From the NCBI RefSeq assembly GCF_014748335.1, contig NZ_JAAVIY010000003.1, forward strand, positions 1-64,000: a DNA stretch of 64,000 nucleotides, in the 5' to 3' direction. This document shows positions 16,986 through 26,194 of this stretch, in pieces (the first letter of the stretch is position 1; every line of letters starts with the position of its first letter). The notes under the pieces were generated by a model. That model saw only the letters and a program-made list of their open reading frames with translations, did not search any database and was not told the DNA's origin. A program made the position numbers and the translations under genes. Source of the DNA: Flavobacterium selenitireducens (lineage in GTDB: Bacteria; Bacteroidota; Bacteroidia; Flavobacteriales; Flavobacteriaceae).

Positions 16986-17855
16986 TCAAGGCACTTTATC
17001 GCCCATGCTTTCCGTCCAGATCGCGAACCAATCTTCCAATTCCATTTCGAGTTGTGTCGCTTTCATAAGTTGCTGGATGCGTCCTACGTTTACCGTTCCT
17101 GCTATCGGAAGGATTTTAGCCGGATGTTTGAGAATCCAGGCCAACAACAAAACATCGGCGCCGACCTCATATTTTTGAACCAAAGAAGCCAGAAGCTGCT
17201 TCATCCACCGGGTTTTTTCGGAATCTTCCCGGAAAACCGTCCCGAGCGGATTCCATGCCATCGGCCGGATCCCGTTTACCTGCATGTGGTCAAGCGATCC
17301 GTCGAGCATAGGCGTAAAATGCGTTGCCGAGAATTGTATCTGATTATACGAAACATCGATCTTCTGTCGGATCAAATCCGTTTGGGACGCCGTGAAGTTC
17401 GAAAGCCCAAAGTCGACAATTTTGCCTTCAGACTGCAATTTGGTAATCGCTTCCGCAATCTCGTCCGCCACCATTAACGGACTCGGACGGTGCAACAAAA
17501 GAACATCGAGATATTCGGTTTGAAGGTTTTTAAGCGAATTCTCAACCGACCAGATAATGTACTCTTTCGAGTAGTTGTAATGCTTGATCTTATTGTTGCG
17601 ATTTCCGGTTACGTGCTCAATACCGCATTTGGAGATCAACTGGATTTTTTCGCGCGAGAGCCGGCTTTTTTTGAAACCTTCACCAAACTCCGCTTCAGTG
17701 GTATAACCGCCATAAATATCAGCGTGGTCGAAGGTCGTGATGCCGTTTTCAAGACACATGTGGATGGTGTGGGCCATTTCGTCCGCAGACAGTTTCTTGT
17801 CCCAGGCGCCCCAGTTCATGGTGCCCGAAATAATGGGCGATAAAGATGTTTTCAA
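16986..17855 (-). CDS. aldo/keto reductase
   Basis: 289 residues. NADPH-dependent (beta/alpha)8-barrel reductase with the full catalytic tetrad Asp43, Tyr48 (FDHADIYGGY), Lys76 (ISKCG) and His122 (LLLHRP). Layout matches the YdhF-like branch of aldo/keto reductases. The physiological carbonyl substrate is unknown. The start is a TTG (17853-17855) giving MKTSLSPII; no ATG lies in frame upstream. An SDR gene follows. Cytoplasmic. Confidence 0.85.
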   Translation of the reverse strand: MKTSLSPIISGTMNWGAWDKKLSADEMAHTIHMCLENGITTFDHADIYGGYTTEAEFGEGFKKSRLSREKIQLISKCGIEHVTGNRNNKIKHYNYSKEYIIWSVENSLKNLQTEYLDVLLLHRPSPLMVADEIAEAITKLQSEGKIVDFGLSNFTASQTDLIRQKIDVSYNQIQFSATHFTPMLDGSLDHMQVNGIRPMAWNPLGTVFREDSEKTRWMKQLLASLVQKYEVGADVLLLAWILKHPAKILPIAGTVNVGRIQQLMKATQLEMELEDWFAIWTESMGDKVP

Positions 17856-18026
17856 GAGATGTTTGTTTACGGTCTTAAAATTATAAAAACAAAATCACAA
17901 ATAAGCCTTAATCACAGGGCTTTCAACGATTTTTTAACGAGGCATTAACAATTCCAAATAGAAGAAATTTCCACCTTGCGACGTCAATTAACCAGACACA
18001 AGCATTTAACTAAATTAATTCTCAAA

Positions 18027-19031
18027 ATGGAAGACACCAGCGCCGCTTTGGACATCAGGGCGATCAATGAAAAAATAGAGAGGGAAAGCGCTTTTATCGA
18101 CCTGCTCATGATGGAAATGGGCAAAGTGATCGTTGGACAAAAGCACATGACGGAGCGTTTGCTCATCGGATTGTTGGGACAAGGTCACATTTTGCTCGAA
18201 GGCGTTCCGGGATTGGCCAAGACACTTGCGATCAACACGCTTTCACAGGCCGTCCACGGTTCTTTCAGCCGCATCCAGTTTACGCCCGATTTGCTTCCGG
18301 CCGATGTTGTCGGAACCATGATTTACAACATAAAAGCCAACGATTTTTCGATAAAGAAAGGCCCGATATTCGCGAATTTCGTGCTTGCCGATGAGATCAA
18401 CCGCGCTCCTGCGAAAGTACAATCTGCTTTGCTTGAAGCCATGCAGGAAAAACAGGTTACGATTGGCGATACTACATTCAAACTCGACAAACCATTTTTG
18501 GTTTTGGCGACACAGAACCCGATTGAGCAAGAAGGAACGTATCCGCTTCCCGAGGCTCAGGTCGACCGTTTCATGCTCAAGACCGTAATCGATTATCCGA
18601 AGATGGAGGAAGAGCGACATGTGATTCGCCAAAATCTTAAAGGATCGTACGAAAAAGTCAACCAAGTCGTCTCCATTGACCAGATTTTGCGCGCCCAAGC
18701 GGCCGTTCGCGAGGTTTATATGGACGAGAAAATCGAGAAATACATCCTCGACATCATTTTTGCTACCCGTTTCCCTGAAAAATACAGACTCGAAAATCTT
18801 AAACCATTGATCAGTTTCGGATCGTCTCCGCGCGGAAGTATCAATTTGGCCACAGCGGCCAAGTGTTACGCGTTCATCAAGCGCCGCGGTTACGTGATTC
18901 CAGAAGATGTGCGCGCCGTCGTCCACGATGTGTTGCGCCACAGGATCGGAGTTACGTATGAAGCCGAAGCAGAAAACGTCACCTCGGTAGACATCATCAA
19001 CAAGATCGTCAACGAAGTCGAAGTGCCGTGA
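18027..19031 (+). CDS. MoxR family AAA+ ATPase
   Basis: 334 residues from the ATG at 18027; the longer frame from 17976 adds a non-conserved basic tail. Walker A GVPGLAKT (59-66), Walker B VLADEINR (119-126), sensor-type LATQNPIEQEGTYPLPEAQ, and the GSSPRGS sensor 2 region. MoxR ATPases act as chaperones that activate VWA-domain partners, and this one heads an operon of DUF58 and Bat proteins, which fits exactly. The next gene follows after 86 bases that contain inverted heptamer repeats; all later genes of the cluster are tightly packed. Cytoplasmic, probably hexameric. Confidence 0.93.
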   Translation: MEDTSAALDIRAINEKIERESAFIDLLMMEMGKVIVGQKHMTERLLIGLLGQGHILLEGVPGLAKTLAINTLSQAVHGSFSRIQFTPDLLPADVVGTMIYNIKANDFSIKKGPIFANFVLADEINRAPAKVQSALLEAMQEKQVTIGDTTFKLDKPFLVLATQNPIEQEGTYPLPEAQVDRFMLKTVIDYPKMEEERHVIRQNLKGSYEKVNQVVSIDQILRAQAAVREVYMDEKIEKYILDIIFATRFPEKYRLENLKPLISFGSSPRGSINLATAAKCYAFIKRRGYVIPEDVRAVVHDVLRHRIGVTYEAEAENVTSVDIINKIVNEVEVP

Positions 19032-19036
19032 TAGTT

Positions 19037-19106
19037 GTTTAAAGTTTAAAGTTCAAAGTTGGACGTTTTCGCGTTACATCCCAAAAACCTTAAGCCTTAA
19101 ACCTTA
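19037..19106. repeat. inverted heptamer repeats between moxR and DUF58 genes
   Basis: GTTTAAAGTTTAAAGTTCAAAG (from 19037) and the inverted AAGCCTTAAACCTTAAACTT (to 19106) could pair across ~25 bases. They lie inside an otherwise compact operon. Confidence 0.55.
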
Positions 19107-19117
19107 AACTTATTTCA

Positions 19118-19984
19118 ATGGATACAAAGGAACTTCTAAAAAAAGTCCGCAAAATCGAAATCAAGACCCGAAGGTTGAGCGATCACATCTTCTCGGGCGA
19201 ATACCATACGTCGTTCAAAGGCCGTGGTATGACGTTCAGCGAAGTGCGCCAATATCAATTTGGGGATGACGTGCGCGCCATAGACTGGAATGTGACGGCG
19301 CGTTACAATGAGCCGTTTGTGAAGGTATTCGAAGAAGAACGGGAGTTGACGATGATGCTTATGGTGGACGTTTCAGGATCGGAGAGCTTCGGGTCTAAAA
19401 ACCAGTTCAAGGAAGAGATCGTGACCGAAATCGCGGCAACCATGGCATTTTCGGCCACGCAGAACAACGATAAGATCGGATTGGTCTTGTTTTCCGACGA
19501 AATCGAATTGTACATTCCGCCCAAGAAAGGAAAATCACATGTGTTGCGCATCATACGCGAACTCATCGAATTCAAGCCGAAGAGCCGCAAAACCGATGTC
19601 GCTCAAGCATTGAAGTTCTTATCGTCGGTACAAAAGAAAAAGGCCATCGTGTTTTTGATTTCCGACTTTATGGCGCCCGATTACGAATTCGTGCTCAAAA
19701 TCGCATCCAAAAAACACGACATTACCGGCATCCGCGTCTATGACCCGAGAGAGGAAAAACTTCCGAATCTTGGAATGGTTCCAATGCTTGACGCGGAAAC
19801 TGGGGAACAACGTCTTGTGAATACCGGCTCAAAATCGGTGCGCACGGACTATGAAAAATATTATCACGAAAAGGTCAAATATTTCAAGGAAACGTTCAGT
19901 AAATGCGGCGCTGGCGTCGTCAATACGCGCGTCGACGAAAGTTATGTGACCAAATTACTGGGCTATTTCAAATCCAGGTCTTAG
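19118..19984 (+). CDS. DUF58 domain-containing protein (Bat operon)
   Basis: 288 residues. Contains the DUF58 signature near the N-terminus (GRGMTFSEVRQYQFGDDVRAIDWNVT, residues about 36-60) followed by a VWA-like fold with a MIDAS-type LMVDVSGSES and FLISDFMAPD. DUF58 proteins are the regular partners of MoxR ATPases. No membrane segment or signal peptide, so it acts at the cytoplasmic side. Ends one base before the start of the next gene. Confidence 0.9.
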   Translation: MDTKELLKKVRKIEIKTRRLSDHIFSGEYHTSFKGRGMTFSEVRQYQFGDDVRAIDWNVTARYNEPFVKVFEEERELTMMLMVDVSGSESFGSKNQFKEEIVTEIAATMAFSATQNNDKIGLVLFSDEIELYIPPKKGKSHVLRIIRELIEFKPKSRKTDVAQALKFLSSVQKKKAIVFLISDFMAPDYEFVLKIASKKHDITGIRVYDPREEKLPNLGMVPMLDAETGEQRLVNTGSKSVRTDYEKYYHEKVKYFKETFSKCGAGVVNTRVDESYVTKLLGYFKSRS

Positions 19985-19985
19985 C

Positions 19986-21602
19986 ATGAGGAAAATTCTG
20001 TATATCGCATTGTTGTTGCTTTCGGCTTTCGGGTTTGCCCAAAAGCGCGTCGAGACCAGCGTCGATACGACAAAAAATAAAATTGGCGCTCAGTTCAACC
20101 TGACGTTGCGTGTCCAGACGGACACCACCGAAAACGTCGTGTTTCCAAGAGGCGAACGGTTCGGTATGCTCGAGGTCATTCGCAACTATGCCGTCGATAC
20201 CGTCGAAAAAGACGGAAAATTCGAACTCATAAAGATGTACGGGTTGACGCAATTCGATTCCGGACGCTATTCCGTGCCGCGACTTCCGATTTTGATCGAT
20301 AAAAAACCGTTCTATTCGGACAGTTTGACGATAGAGGTCGCAAGTGTTGAGGTGGACACGCTCAAACAGAAAATGTATGACATCCGCCCGATAATCGCCG
20401 CTCCTTCCGAAGGTTGGGGCATTTGGCTGTATTTGCTTATCGCTGTGGTCATCGGAGGTTTGGGATACCTCGCGTATTTTCTGATAAAAAAATTCAAAAC
20501 GAAAAAATCGGAGGAAATCGTTTATAAATCCCCTATCGAAAAGGCGAATGCGTTGCTGTCGAACCTCGAGAAAAAACAGCTGGTGCAGCGCGGGGAAGTC
20601 AAGGATTATTATTCGGAATTGACCGATATCGCCCGAACCTACATCGAGGAGGTCATCCACATTCCGGCAATGGAATCGACGACATCCGAACTTATCGTGG
20701 CGTTAAGGGACGCGGCTTCCAACAAGAAAATGCCCATCAACCAGGACACGTTCGAAAATTTGGAACGCGTGTTGAAAACCGCAGATTTGGTCAAGTTCGC
20801 CAAGTCGCGCCCAATGGATTTTGAAATCATCGGCGACAAGGAAAAAATCGAAAAAGTGATCGTCGTGATCGACAAATCGGTTCCGAAGGAAGAAGAAGAC
20901 GAAGAAACCGAAGCGTTCCGCGAACTTCAATTCAAAAAGGAATTGCAGCGCCAAAAACGCAAACGCGTAATGCTGGCCGCTTCTGTCGTGGTGTTTTTTG
21001 TTGTCGGTCTAACCGTTTATTTTTCGATAACAAAAGGATTCGATTATGTCAAGGACAACATCCTGGGACATCCAACAAAAGAACTTTCCGAAGGAGAATG
21101 GGTGAGGAGCGACTACGGAAACCCGGCGATCGCAATCGAAACGCCAAAAGTACTCACGCGCATGGATGCCGAAAAATTCCTGCCCAAAGACGCTTTTGCG
21201 ATGCTCAAGGATTTCCAGATGTTCGGATATGGTTCAATGACCGACGATTTTTACGTGGGAGTCTCGACGATGAGCTATAAAAGCGAAATCCAGGTCGATT
21301 TGGAGAAAGCAATCGAAGGATCGGTCGGGCTTATCGAAAAGATGGGCGCCAGGAACATGCTGGTCAAACAGGAAGAATACAATACAGACAAAGGGCTTGC
21401 GGGTAGAAAGGCCTACGGAACTTACGTCCGCAAAGACAAGATTACTGGCGAGGACGTAAAACTGGTTTATCAAACCATGGTTTTCGGCCAGCAGAACGGC
21501 GTGCAGCAAATCGCCATCATTCACCGCGAAGATGACCAATACGCGAAAGACATGGCCGAACGCATCCTCAATTCCGTCGAACTTAAACAAGTGATGCAAT
21601 GA
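19986..21602 (+). CDS. Bat-operon membrane protein with BatD-like N-terminal part
   Basis: 538 residues. Signal peptide (FGFAQ, about residue 19), a ~125-residue periplasmic beta-domain like part of BatD (VETSVDTTKNKIGAQFNLTL), and a membrane helix at about 143-166. A helical cytoplasmic region (ALLSNLEKKQLVQRGEVKDYYSELTDIARTYIEE, a DUF4381-like pattern) follows, then a second helix at about 326-346 and a C-terminal ~190-residue domain of unknown type. Found at this place, between DUF58 and BatA, in flavobacterial Bat clusters. The stop overlaps the ATG of the next gene. Confidence 0.75.
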   Translation: MRKILYIALLLLSAFGFAQKRVETSVDTTKNKIGAQFNLTLRVQTDTTENVVFPRGERFGMLEVIRNYAVDTVEKDGKFELIKMYGLTQFDSGRYSVPRLPILIDKKPFYSDSLTIEVASVEVDTLKQKMYDIRPIIAAPSEGWGIWLYLLIAVVIGGLGYLAYFLIKKFKTKKSEEIVYKSPIEKANALLSNLEKKQLVQRGEVKDYYSELTDIARTYIEEVIHIPAMESTTSELIVALRDAASNKKMPINQDTFENLERVLKTADLVKFAKSRPMDFEIIGDKEKIEKVIVVIDKSVPKEEEDEETEAFRELQFKKELQRQKRKRVMLAASVVVFFVVGLTVYFSITKGFDYVKDNILGHPTKELSEGEWVRSDYGNPAIAIETPKVLTRMDAEKFLPKDAFAMLKDFQMFGYGSMTDDFYVGVSTMSYKSEIQVDLEKAIEGSVGLIEKMGARNMLVKQEEYNTDKGLAGRKAYGTYVRKDKITGEDVKLVYQTMVFGQQNGVQQIAIIHREDDQYAKDMAERILNSVELKQVMQ

Positions 21603-22603
21603 TGGACGGCGTGACTTTTATGAACCCAGGATTTTTCTGGTTGTTTTTGCTGATTCCGGCTCTCGTGGGCTATCACATCTGGAAACGCAAAGAGCAGACG
21701 GCGACGTTGAAAATCAGCTCGCTCAAAGGCTTCGGCAACTCGACATCGTTTTTGGCCAAGATCAAGCCGGTTTTGTTCGTGTTGCGGATTTTGGCGTTGA
21801 GCCTGATGATCGTGGCCTTGGCGCGTCCGCGGACGGTCGATGTGAGCAGCAAGACCAAAACCACTAAAGGAGTGGATATCGTGATGTCGATAGACGTTTC
21901 GGCTTCGATGCTCGCTAAAGATTTGCGTCCGAACAGGATGGAAGCGCTAAAGGATGTCGCCGAGAAATTCGTCGAGGGGCGACCTAACGACCGCATCGGA
22001 ATCGTAATCTACGCAGCCGAAGCCTACACGAAAACGCCCGTGACGAGCGACAAAGCGATTGTGGAAGGCGCGATCAAGTCGATCAGATACGATCAGGTGC
22101 TGAAGGACGGAACCGCGATAGGAATGGGATTGGCCACGGCGATAAACCGCATTAAAGACAGCAAAGCCAAAAGCAAAATCGTCATTTTGATGACAGACGG
22201 CGTCAACAACACGGGATTCATCGAGCCGGAAACCGCTTCCGATATTGCAAAAGAATTCGGGATCAAAGTCTATACGATCGGACTCGGAACAAAAGGAATG
22301 GCCGAATTCCCTTACGACTATGCGCCAAACGGAGGTTTCCTGTTCAAAATGATGCCCGTCGAAATCGACGAACAACTGATGAAAAGCATAGCCGACAAAA
22401 CCGGAGGCAAGTATTTCAGGGCGACGAGCAAAAACAGCCTCGAGAAGATTTACGAGGAAATAAACAAGCTTGAAACCACCGAAATCGAAGAATTGAAATT
22501 TTACGATTACGACGAGGAATTCCGCCCGTTCGCGATTTTAGCGGCCCTTTTGCTGCTGCTTGAAATTGCATTACGCCACACGGTTTTCCGCAGTTTTATC
22601 TAG
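21599..22603 (+). CDS. batA: VWA domain membrane protein BatA
   Basis: 334 residues. N-terminal membrane helices at about 10-25 and 57-75, then a von Willebrand A domain with the MIDAS motif DVSAS (MSIDVSASML), a conserved Thr in the KTPVTSDKA region and the Asp of MTDGVNN, and a final C-terminal helix (ILAALLLLLEIAL). The ATG overlaps the previous stop. Bat proteins were first linked to aerotolerance in Bacteroides fragilis; a metal-dependent protein-interaction role at the membrane is the usual view. Confidence 0.9.
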   Translation: MMDGVTFMNPGFFWLFLLIPALVGYHIWKRKEQTATLKISSLKGFGNSTSFLAKIKPVLFVLRILALSLMIVALARPRTVDVSSKTKTTKGVDIVMSIDVSASMLAKDLRPNRMEALKDVAEKFVEGRPNDRIGIVIYAAEAYTKTPVTSDKAIVEGAIKSIRYDQVLKDGTAIGMGLATAINRIKDSKAKSKIVILMTDGVNNTGFIEPETASDIAKEFGIKVYTIGLGTKGMAEFPYDYAPNGGFLFKMMPVEIDEQLMKSIADKTGGKYFRATSKNSLEKIYEEINKLETTEIEELKFYDYDEEFRPFAILAALLLLLEIALRHTVFRSFI

Positions 22604-22605
22604 AT

Positions 22606-23646
22606 ATGTACGAATTAGACGAAAAAAAATATCTGTATTTACTCATCGCCATCCCCGTCCTGGCGGCGATCTTCCTGTTCAATTTGTACTGGAAGCGACG
22701 CAGGCAAAAAGAGTTTGGCGATCTCGAAATGGTGAAACGACTTTCGCCGGAAAAATCGACGTTTAAGCAAACGCTCAAATTTTCGATTTTCATATTAGCG
22801 CTCGCGTGCCTGATTTTGGGATTGGTGAATCCGAAAATCGGGACGAAGACCGAAACGGTGAGACGCGAAGGAATCGACATCGTGTTTGCCGTCGACGTGT
22901 CCAAAAGTATGCTGGCGGAAGACGTTGCGCCAAACCGATTGGAGAAAAGCAAACAGGTCGTATCCCAAATCATCAACCAGCTGGCAGGCGACCGCATCGG
23001 CATCGTGGCTTACGCCGGAAGCGCATTCCCAGTTTTGCCGATCACGACAGATTACGCCTCGGCCAAGATGTTCCTGCAAGGTATGGATACGGACATGGTT
23101 TCTTCCCAGGGAACGGCTTTGGACGATGCGATCAAGCTTTCGGCTTCGTATTTCGACAAGGAAGACAAGGGAACCAGCAAAATGATCGTGCTGATTTCAG
23201 ACGGCGAAGACCACGGAGATGGCTCCGAAGATGTGGCCGAAGATGCAAAAAAAGACGGTATCAAAATCATCACGATAGGCGTCGGATCTGAAAAAGGCGG
23301 GCCGATTCCGCTCAAGGACGGCAATCGCGTCGAAGGATTCAAGCGAGACGGAAACGGCGAAATCGTAATTACCAAACGCAACGTCGAAAGTCTCAGGAAC
23401 ATTTCCAAAAACAGCAAAGGGTACGTGGATGGAAATACAACTAAGGACGTCGTCGAGTATGTGAAAAAATCACTTGAAAACATCGAAAGGAACGAATTTG
23501 AGAGCGAACAGTTCACCGATTTCAACTCTCAATTCCAGTGGTTCATCGGGATTGCGTTCGTTTTGCTTGCGATCGATATCTTGTTGTTGGAAAAGAAAAC
23601 AAAATGGATCCGGAAGATGAATCTGTTTAATGAAAAGGAATCATGA
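22606..23646 (+). CDS. batB: VWA domain membrane protein BatB
   Basis: 346 residues, a paralogue of BatA placed 2 bases downstream. Two N-terminal membrane helices (LYLLIAIPVLAAIFLF and FSIFILALACLILGL), a VWA domain with MIDAS DVSKS and ISDGEDH, and a C-terminal helix (WFIGIAFVLLAIDILLL). Compared with BatA it has an extra acidic DHGDGSEDVAED loop. The last codons overlap the start of batC by 4 bases, indicating translational coupling. Confidence 0.9.
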   Translation: MYELDEKKYLYLLIAIPVLAAIFLFNLYWKRRRQKEFGDLEMVKRLSPEKSTFKQTLKFSIFILALACLILGLVNPKIGTKTETVRREGIDIVFAVDVSKSMLAEDVAPNRLEKSKQVVSQIINQLAGDRIGIVAYAGSAFPVLPITTDYASAKMFLQGMDTDMVSSQGTALDDAIKLSASYFDKEDKGTSKMIVLISDGEDHGDGSEDVAEDAKKDGIKIITIGVGSEKGGPIPLKDGNRVEGFKRDGNGEIVITKRNVESLRNISKNSKGYVDGNTTKDVVEYVKKSLENIERNEFESEQFTDFNSQFQWFIGIAFVLLAIDILLLEKKTKWIRKMNLFNEKES

Positions 23647-24419
23647 AGAAGTTAGTGACTTACGGGCTTTTGATCTTCGGTTGTGCCGTGTCGTTCGCGC
23701 AGGAAGAGGTCAAAGAGGAAAAAGATAAATTTCTTCCGAAAGGAAACGAAGCGTATTCCGAGAAAAACTACGCTGAAGCGGAAGCTGATTTTAGAGTTTC
23801 CCAATCGAAATTCCCTAAAAAGGCGGCTGCATCATACAACCTCGGAAACAGCATTTACACCCAAAAACATCAGGTGGAAGCCGGTTTTGCTTACGGAAGC
23901 GCGATCAAGAACGCCATTACGCGCGAAGAAAAGCACAAAGCCTGGCACAACATGGGCAACGTGCTCATGAACATGAAAGACTATCAGGGCGCCGTCAACG
24001 CCTACAAAAATGCTCTGGTCAACAATCCTAAAGACGACGAAACGCGCTACAATTACGCATTGGCGCGCAAGATGCTCAAGGACAATCCGCCAAAGCCAAA
24101 CGACAAAAAGAAGGATAAGGACAAAGAAAAAGACAAGGATAAAAAGGACAAGGACGGAAACGACAACAAAGACAAGAACAAACAGGACAATAAAGACGGG
24201 AACAAGGATAAAAAAGACAATCAGCAGAACCAGGACCAACAAGGTGGAAACAAGCCACAGCAAAGGCCGAAGCCACAACAAGGGCAAGGCAACGGAATTT
24301 CCGGCCAACGCATCGAAAACCTGCTCGACGCCGTGAACCACGAAGAGAAAAAAGTCCAGGATAAAGTTAAAGCGCAGCAAGTCAAAGGAAAACCGGTGCG
24401 CAATGAAAAGGATTGGTAG
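23643..24419 (+). CDS. batC: TPR protein BatC
   Basis: 258 residues. Signal peptide (VSFAQ), three to four tetratricopeptide repeats (for example EAYSEKNYAEAEADFRVS, AASYNLGNSIYTQ, AWHNMGNVLMNMKDYQGAVNAYKNAL), and then a ~80-residue tail made almost only of Lys, Asp, Asn and Gln. The TPR part would hold BatA/BatB together in the periplasm; the charged tail is low complexity. Overlaps batB by 4 bases; batD follows after 13 bases. Confidence 0.88.
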   Translation: MKKLVTYGLLIFGCAVSFAQEEVKEEKDKFLPKGNEAYSEKNYAEAEADFRVSQSKFPKKAAASYNLGNSIYTQKHQVEAGFAYGSAIKNAITREEKHKAWHNMGNVLMNMKDYQGAVNAYKNALVNNPKDDETRYNYALARKMLKDNPPKPNDKKKDKDKEKDKDKKDKDGNDNKDKNKQDNKDGNKDKKDNQQNQDQQGGNKPQQRPKPQQGQGNGISGQRIENLLDAVNHEEKKVQDKVKAQQVKGKPVRNEKDW

Positions 24420-24432
24420 TTTTTACAGCCAC

Positions 24433-26193
24433 ATGAAGAAGAGCATTTTCATATTATTTTTATTCACACAGGCAGTTTTCGCCCAAGTCCAATTCGAGGC
24501 CAAGGTCACGAAGCAAACGCTTGGAGTCAATGAAACGCTGCGCGTCGATTTCGTCATGAACGACGATGGGGACAATTTCACTCCTCCTAATTTCGACGGA
24601 TTCCGCATCGTGGGCGGGCCAAGCCAATCCGTGAGCCAATCGTGGGTAAACGGGCGCAGTTCGTTCCAAAAAAGCTATATCTATTTCCTGATGCCGACAC
24701 AAAAAGGGACGCTCACGATCAGGTCGGCTTCGATCGATATCAGAGGACAAGTCTACAAGACGAATCCCGTCAAAATCAATGTGACCAATGCGGTGCAACG
24801 TCCGCGACAGCCGGGAGAACCCGAACCTGTGAATGTTGACGATGCGATCCATCTCGTGGCTGAAATCTCAAAAACGAACCCATACATCAACGAACCGATA
24901 ACCGTCGTCTACAAGCTTTATTTGAGCTACAACGTCGGGATATCGAATTGGCGCGAACTTGAAAAGCCAAAATACAACGACTTCTGGAGCCAAAACATCG
25001 ACATCAAGCAATTGGTAGCCGAACAAGGCACGTTCAACGGAGAACCTGTGCGCTACGTCGTGCTTCGGAAAACCGTGCTGTATCCGCAGAAATCAGGGAA
25101 GCTCATCATCGAACCGCTCTCACTCGATCTCGATATCCAGGTTCCGACGGGAAGACGCGACTGGTTCGGCCGACCTCAAATCGTCCAGGACAACAAGCGG
25201 GTTTCTGCCGGCGTCAAGACGATCAACGTCCGCGCGTTGCCTGAAGCCGGAAAACCCGAAGATTTTTCAGGAGCCGTCGGAAGCTTCGACTTTAACGTCA
25301 AACCGTCCAAAACGATGCTCAAGAATGGTGAAAGCCTTGATTTGACGGTCAGCGTTTCCGGAAAAGGAAATCTCAAATTGTTCGATTTGCCGAAGCCTGT
25401 CGTGCCATCGGCTCTCGAAATGTACGATCCTGTCCACAAAGAAAATGTGCAAACGCCACTTTCGGGCATGACCGGACGCGTTTCCGATACCTACACGATC
25501 GTCCCGACGTATAAGGGTAATTATCCGATCAAGCCGATGTCGTTCAGCTATTTCGACATCAAGTCCGGCCGATACAAGACGATCACTTCTCCCGAGATCA
25601 TGATCAAGGTGCTCGACGGGCCGGGCGCGCCACAATCGGGAGATGCCGTTGCCGCATCGGGAGCCGGAAAACAGCAAATTTCGGCAGGCGACCAGTTCAA
25701 GTTCATCAAGCTGAAAACGCAATTGGTTCCGACGAAGAAAAAAGATTTTTTTGGCTCAGGATTGTTTTACGGATTGTTGGTCGCGCCTTTCGTGATCATT
25801 CCGATCATTATCCTGGCGCGAAGGAAAAAAGAGGCGATCGATCGCGACGTCACAGGAAACAGATTGCGTACTTCGAGCCGGTTGGTCAAAAAATATTTGT
25901 CGGAAGCCCGCAGGAACATATCCGACAAGGAAAAATTCTACATTGCGCTTGAACGGGCGCTGCACAATTTCCTAAAAGCAAAACTGGGAATCGAGACGTC
26001 CGAAATGAGCAAAGACCGCATACGTGAGTTGCTTTTGAGCCGCAATGCCCAGCCGCAAACCGTCGACAATTTCATCAAATTGACCGAAGATTGCGAATTT
26101 GCGCGTTACGCCCCGGCTTCGAGTACGGCGATTCAACACGATTACGAGAAGGCAGCGACAATCATTTCCGAACTTGAAAAACAAATCCAATAA
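24433..26193 (+). CDS. batD: BatD family protein
   Basis: 586 residues from the ATG at 24433. An ATG ten codons upstream would overlap batC and hide the signal peptide MKKSIFILFLFTQAVFAQ. A large periplasmic region of several beta-sandwich units follows (VTKQTLGVNETLRVDF, EISKTNPYINEPITVVYKLYL, SKTMLKNGESLDLTVSVSG). There is one membrane helix at about 450-470 (GLFYGLLVAPFVIIPIIILA) and a helical cytoplasmic tail. This is the usual BatD arrangement. Ends two bases before batE begins. Confidence 0.9.
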   Translation: MKKSIFILFLFTQAVFAQVQFEAKVTKQTLGVNETLRVDFVMNDDGDNFTPPNFDGFRIVGGPSQSVSQSWVNGRSSFQKSYIYFLMPTQKGTLTIRSASIDIRGQVYKTNPVKINVTNAVQRPRQPGEPEPVNVDDAIHLVAEISKTNPYINEPITVVYKLYLSYNVGISNWRELEKPKYNDFWSQNIDIKQLVAEQGTFNGEPVRYVVLRKTVLYPQKSGKLIIEPLSLDLDIQVPTGRRDWFGRPQIVQDNKRVSAGVKTINVRALPEAGKPEDFSGAVGSFDFNVKPSKTMLKNGESLDLTVSVSGKGNLKLFDLPKPVVPSALEMYDPVHKENVQTPLSGMTGRVSDTYTIVPTYKGNYPIKPMSFSYFDIKSGRYKTITSPEIMIKVLDGPGAPQSGDAVAASGAGKQQISAGDQFKFIKLKTQLVPTKKKDFFGSGLFYGLLVAPFVIIPIIILARRKKEAIDRDVTGNRLRTSSRLVKKYLSEARRNISDKEKFYIALERALHNFLKAKLGIETSEMSKDRIRELLLSRNAQPQTVDNFIKLTEDCEFARYAPASSTAIQHDYEKAATIISELEKQIQ

Positions 26194-26194
26194 C

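Noticed and set aside
18243..18941. 232-codon minus-strand ORF opposite moxR
   Set aside because: Lies wholly in the moxR gene, which has all AAA+ motifs.
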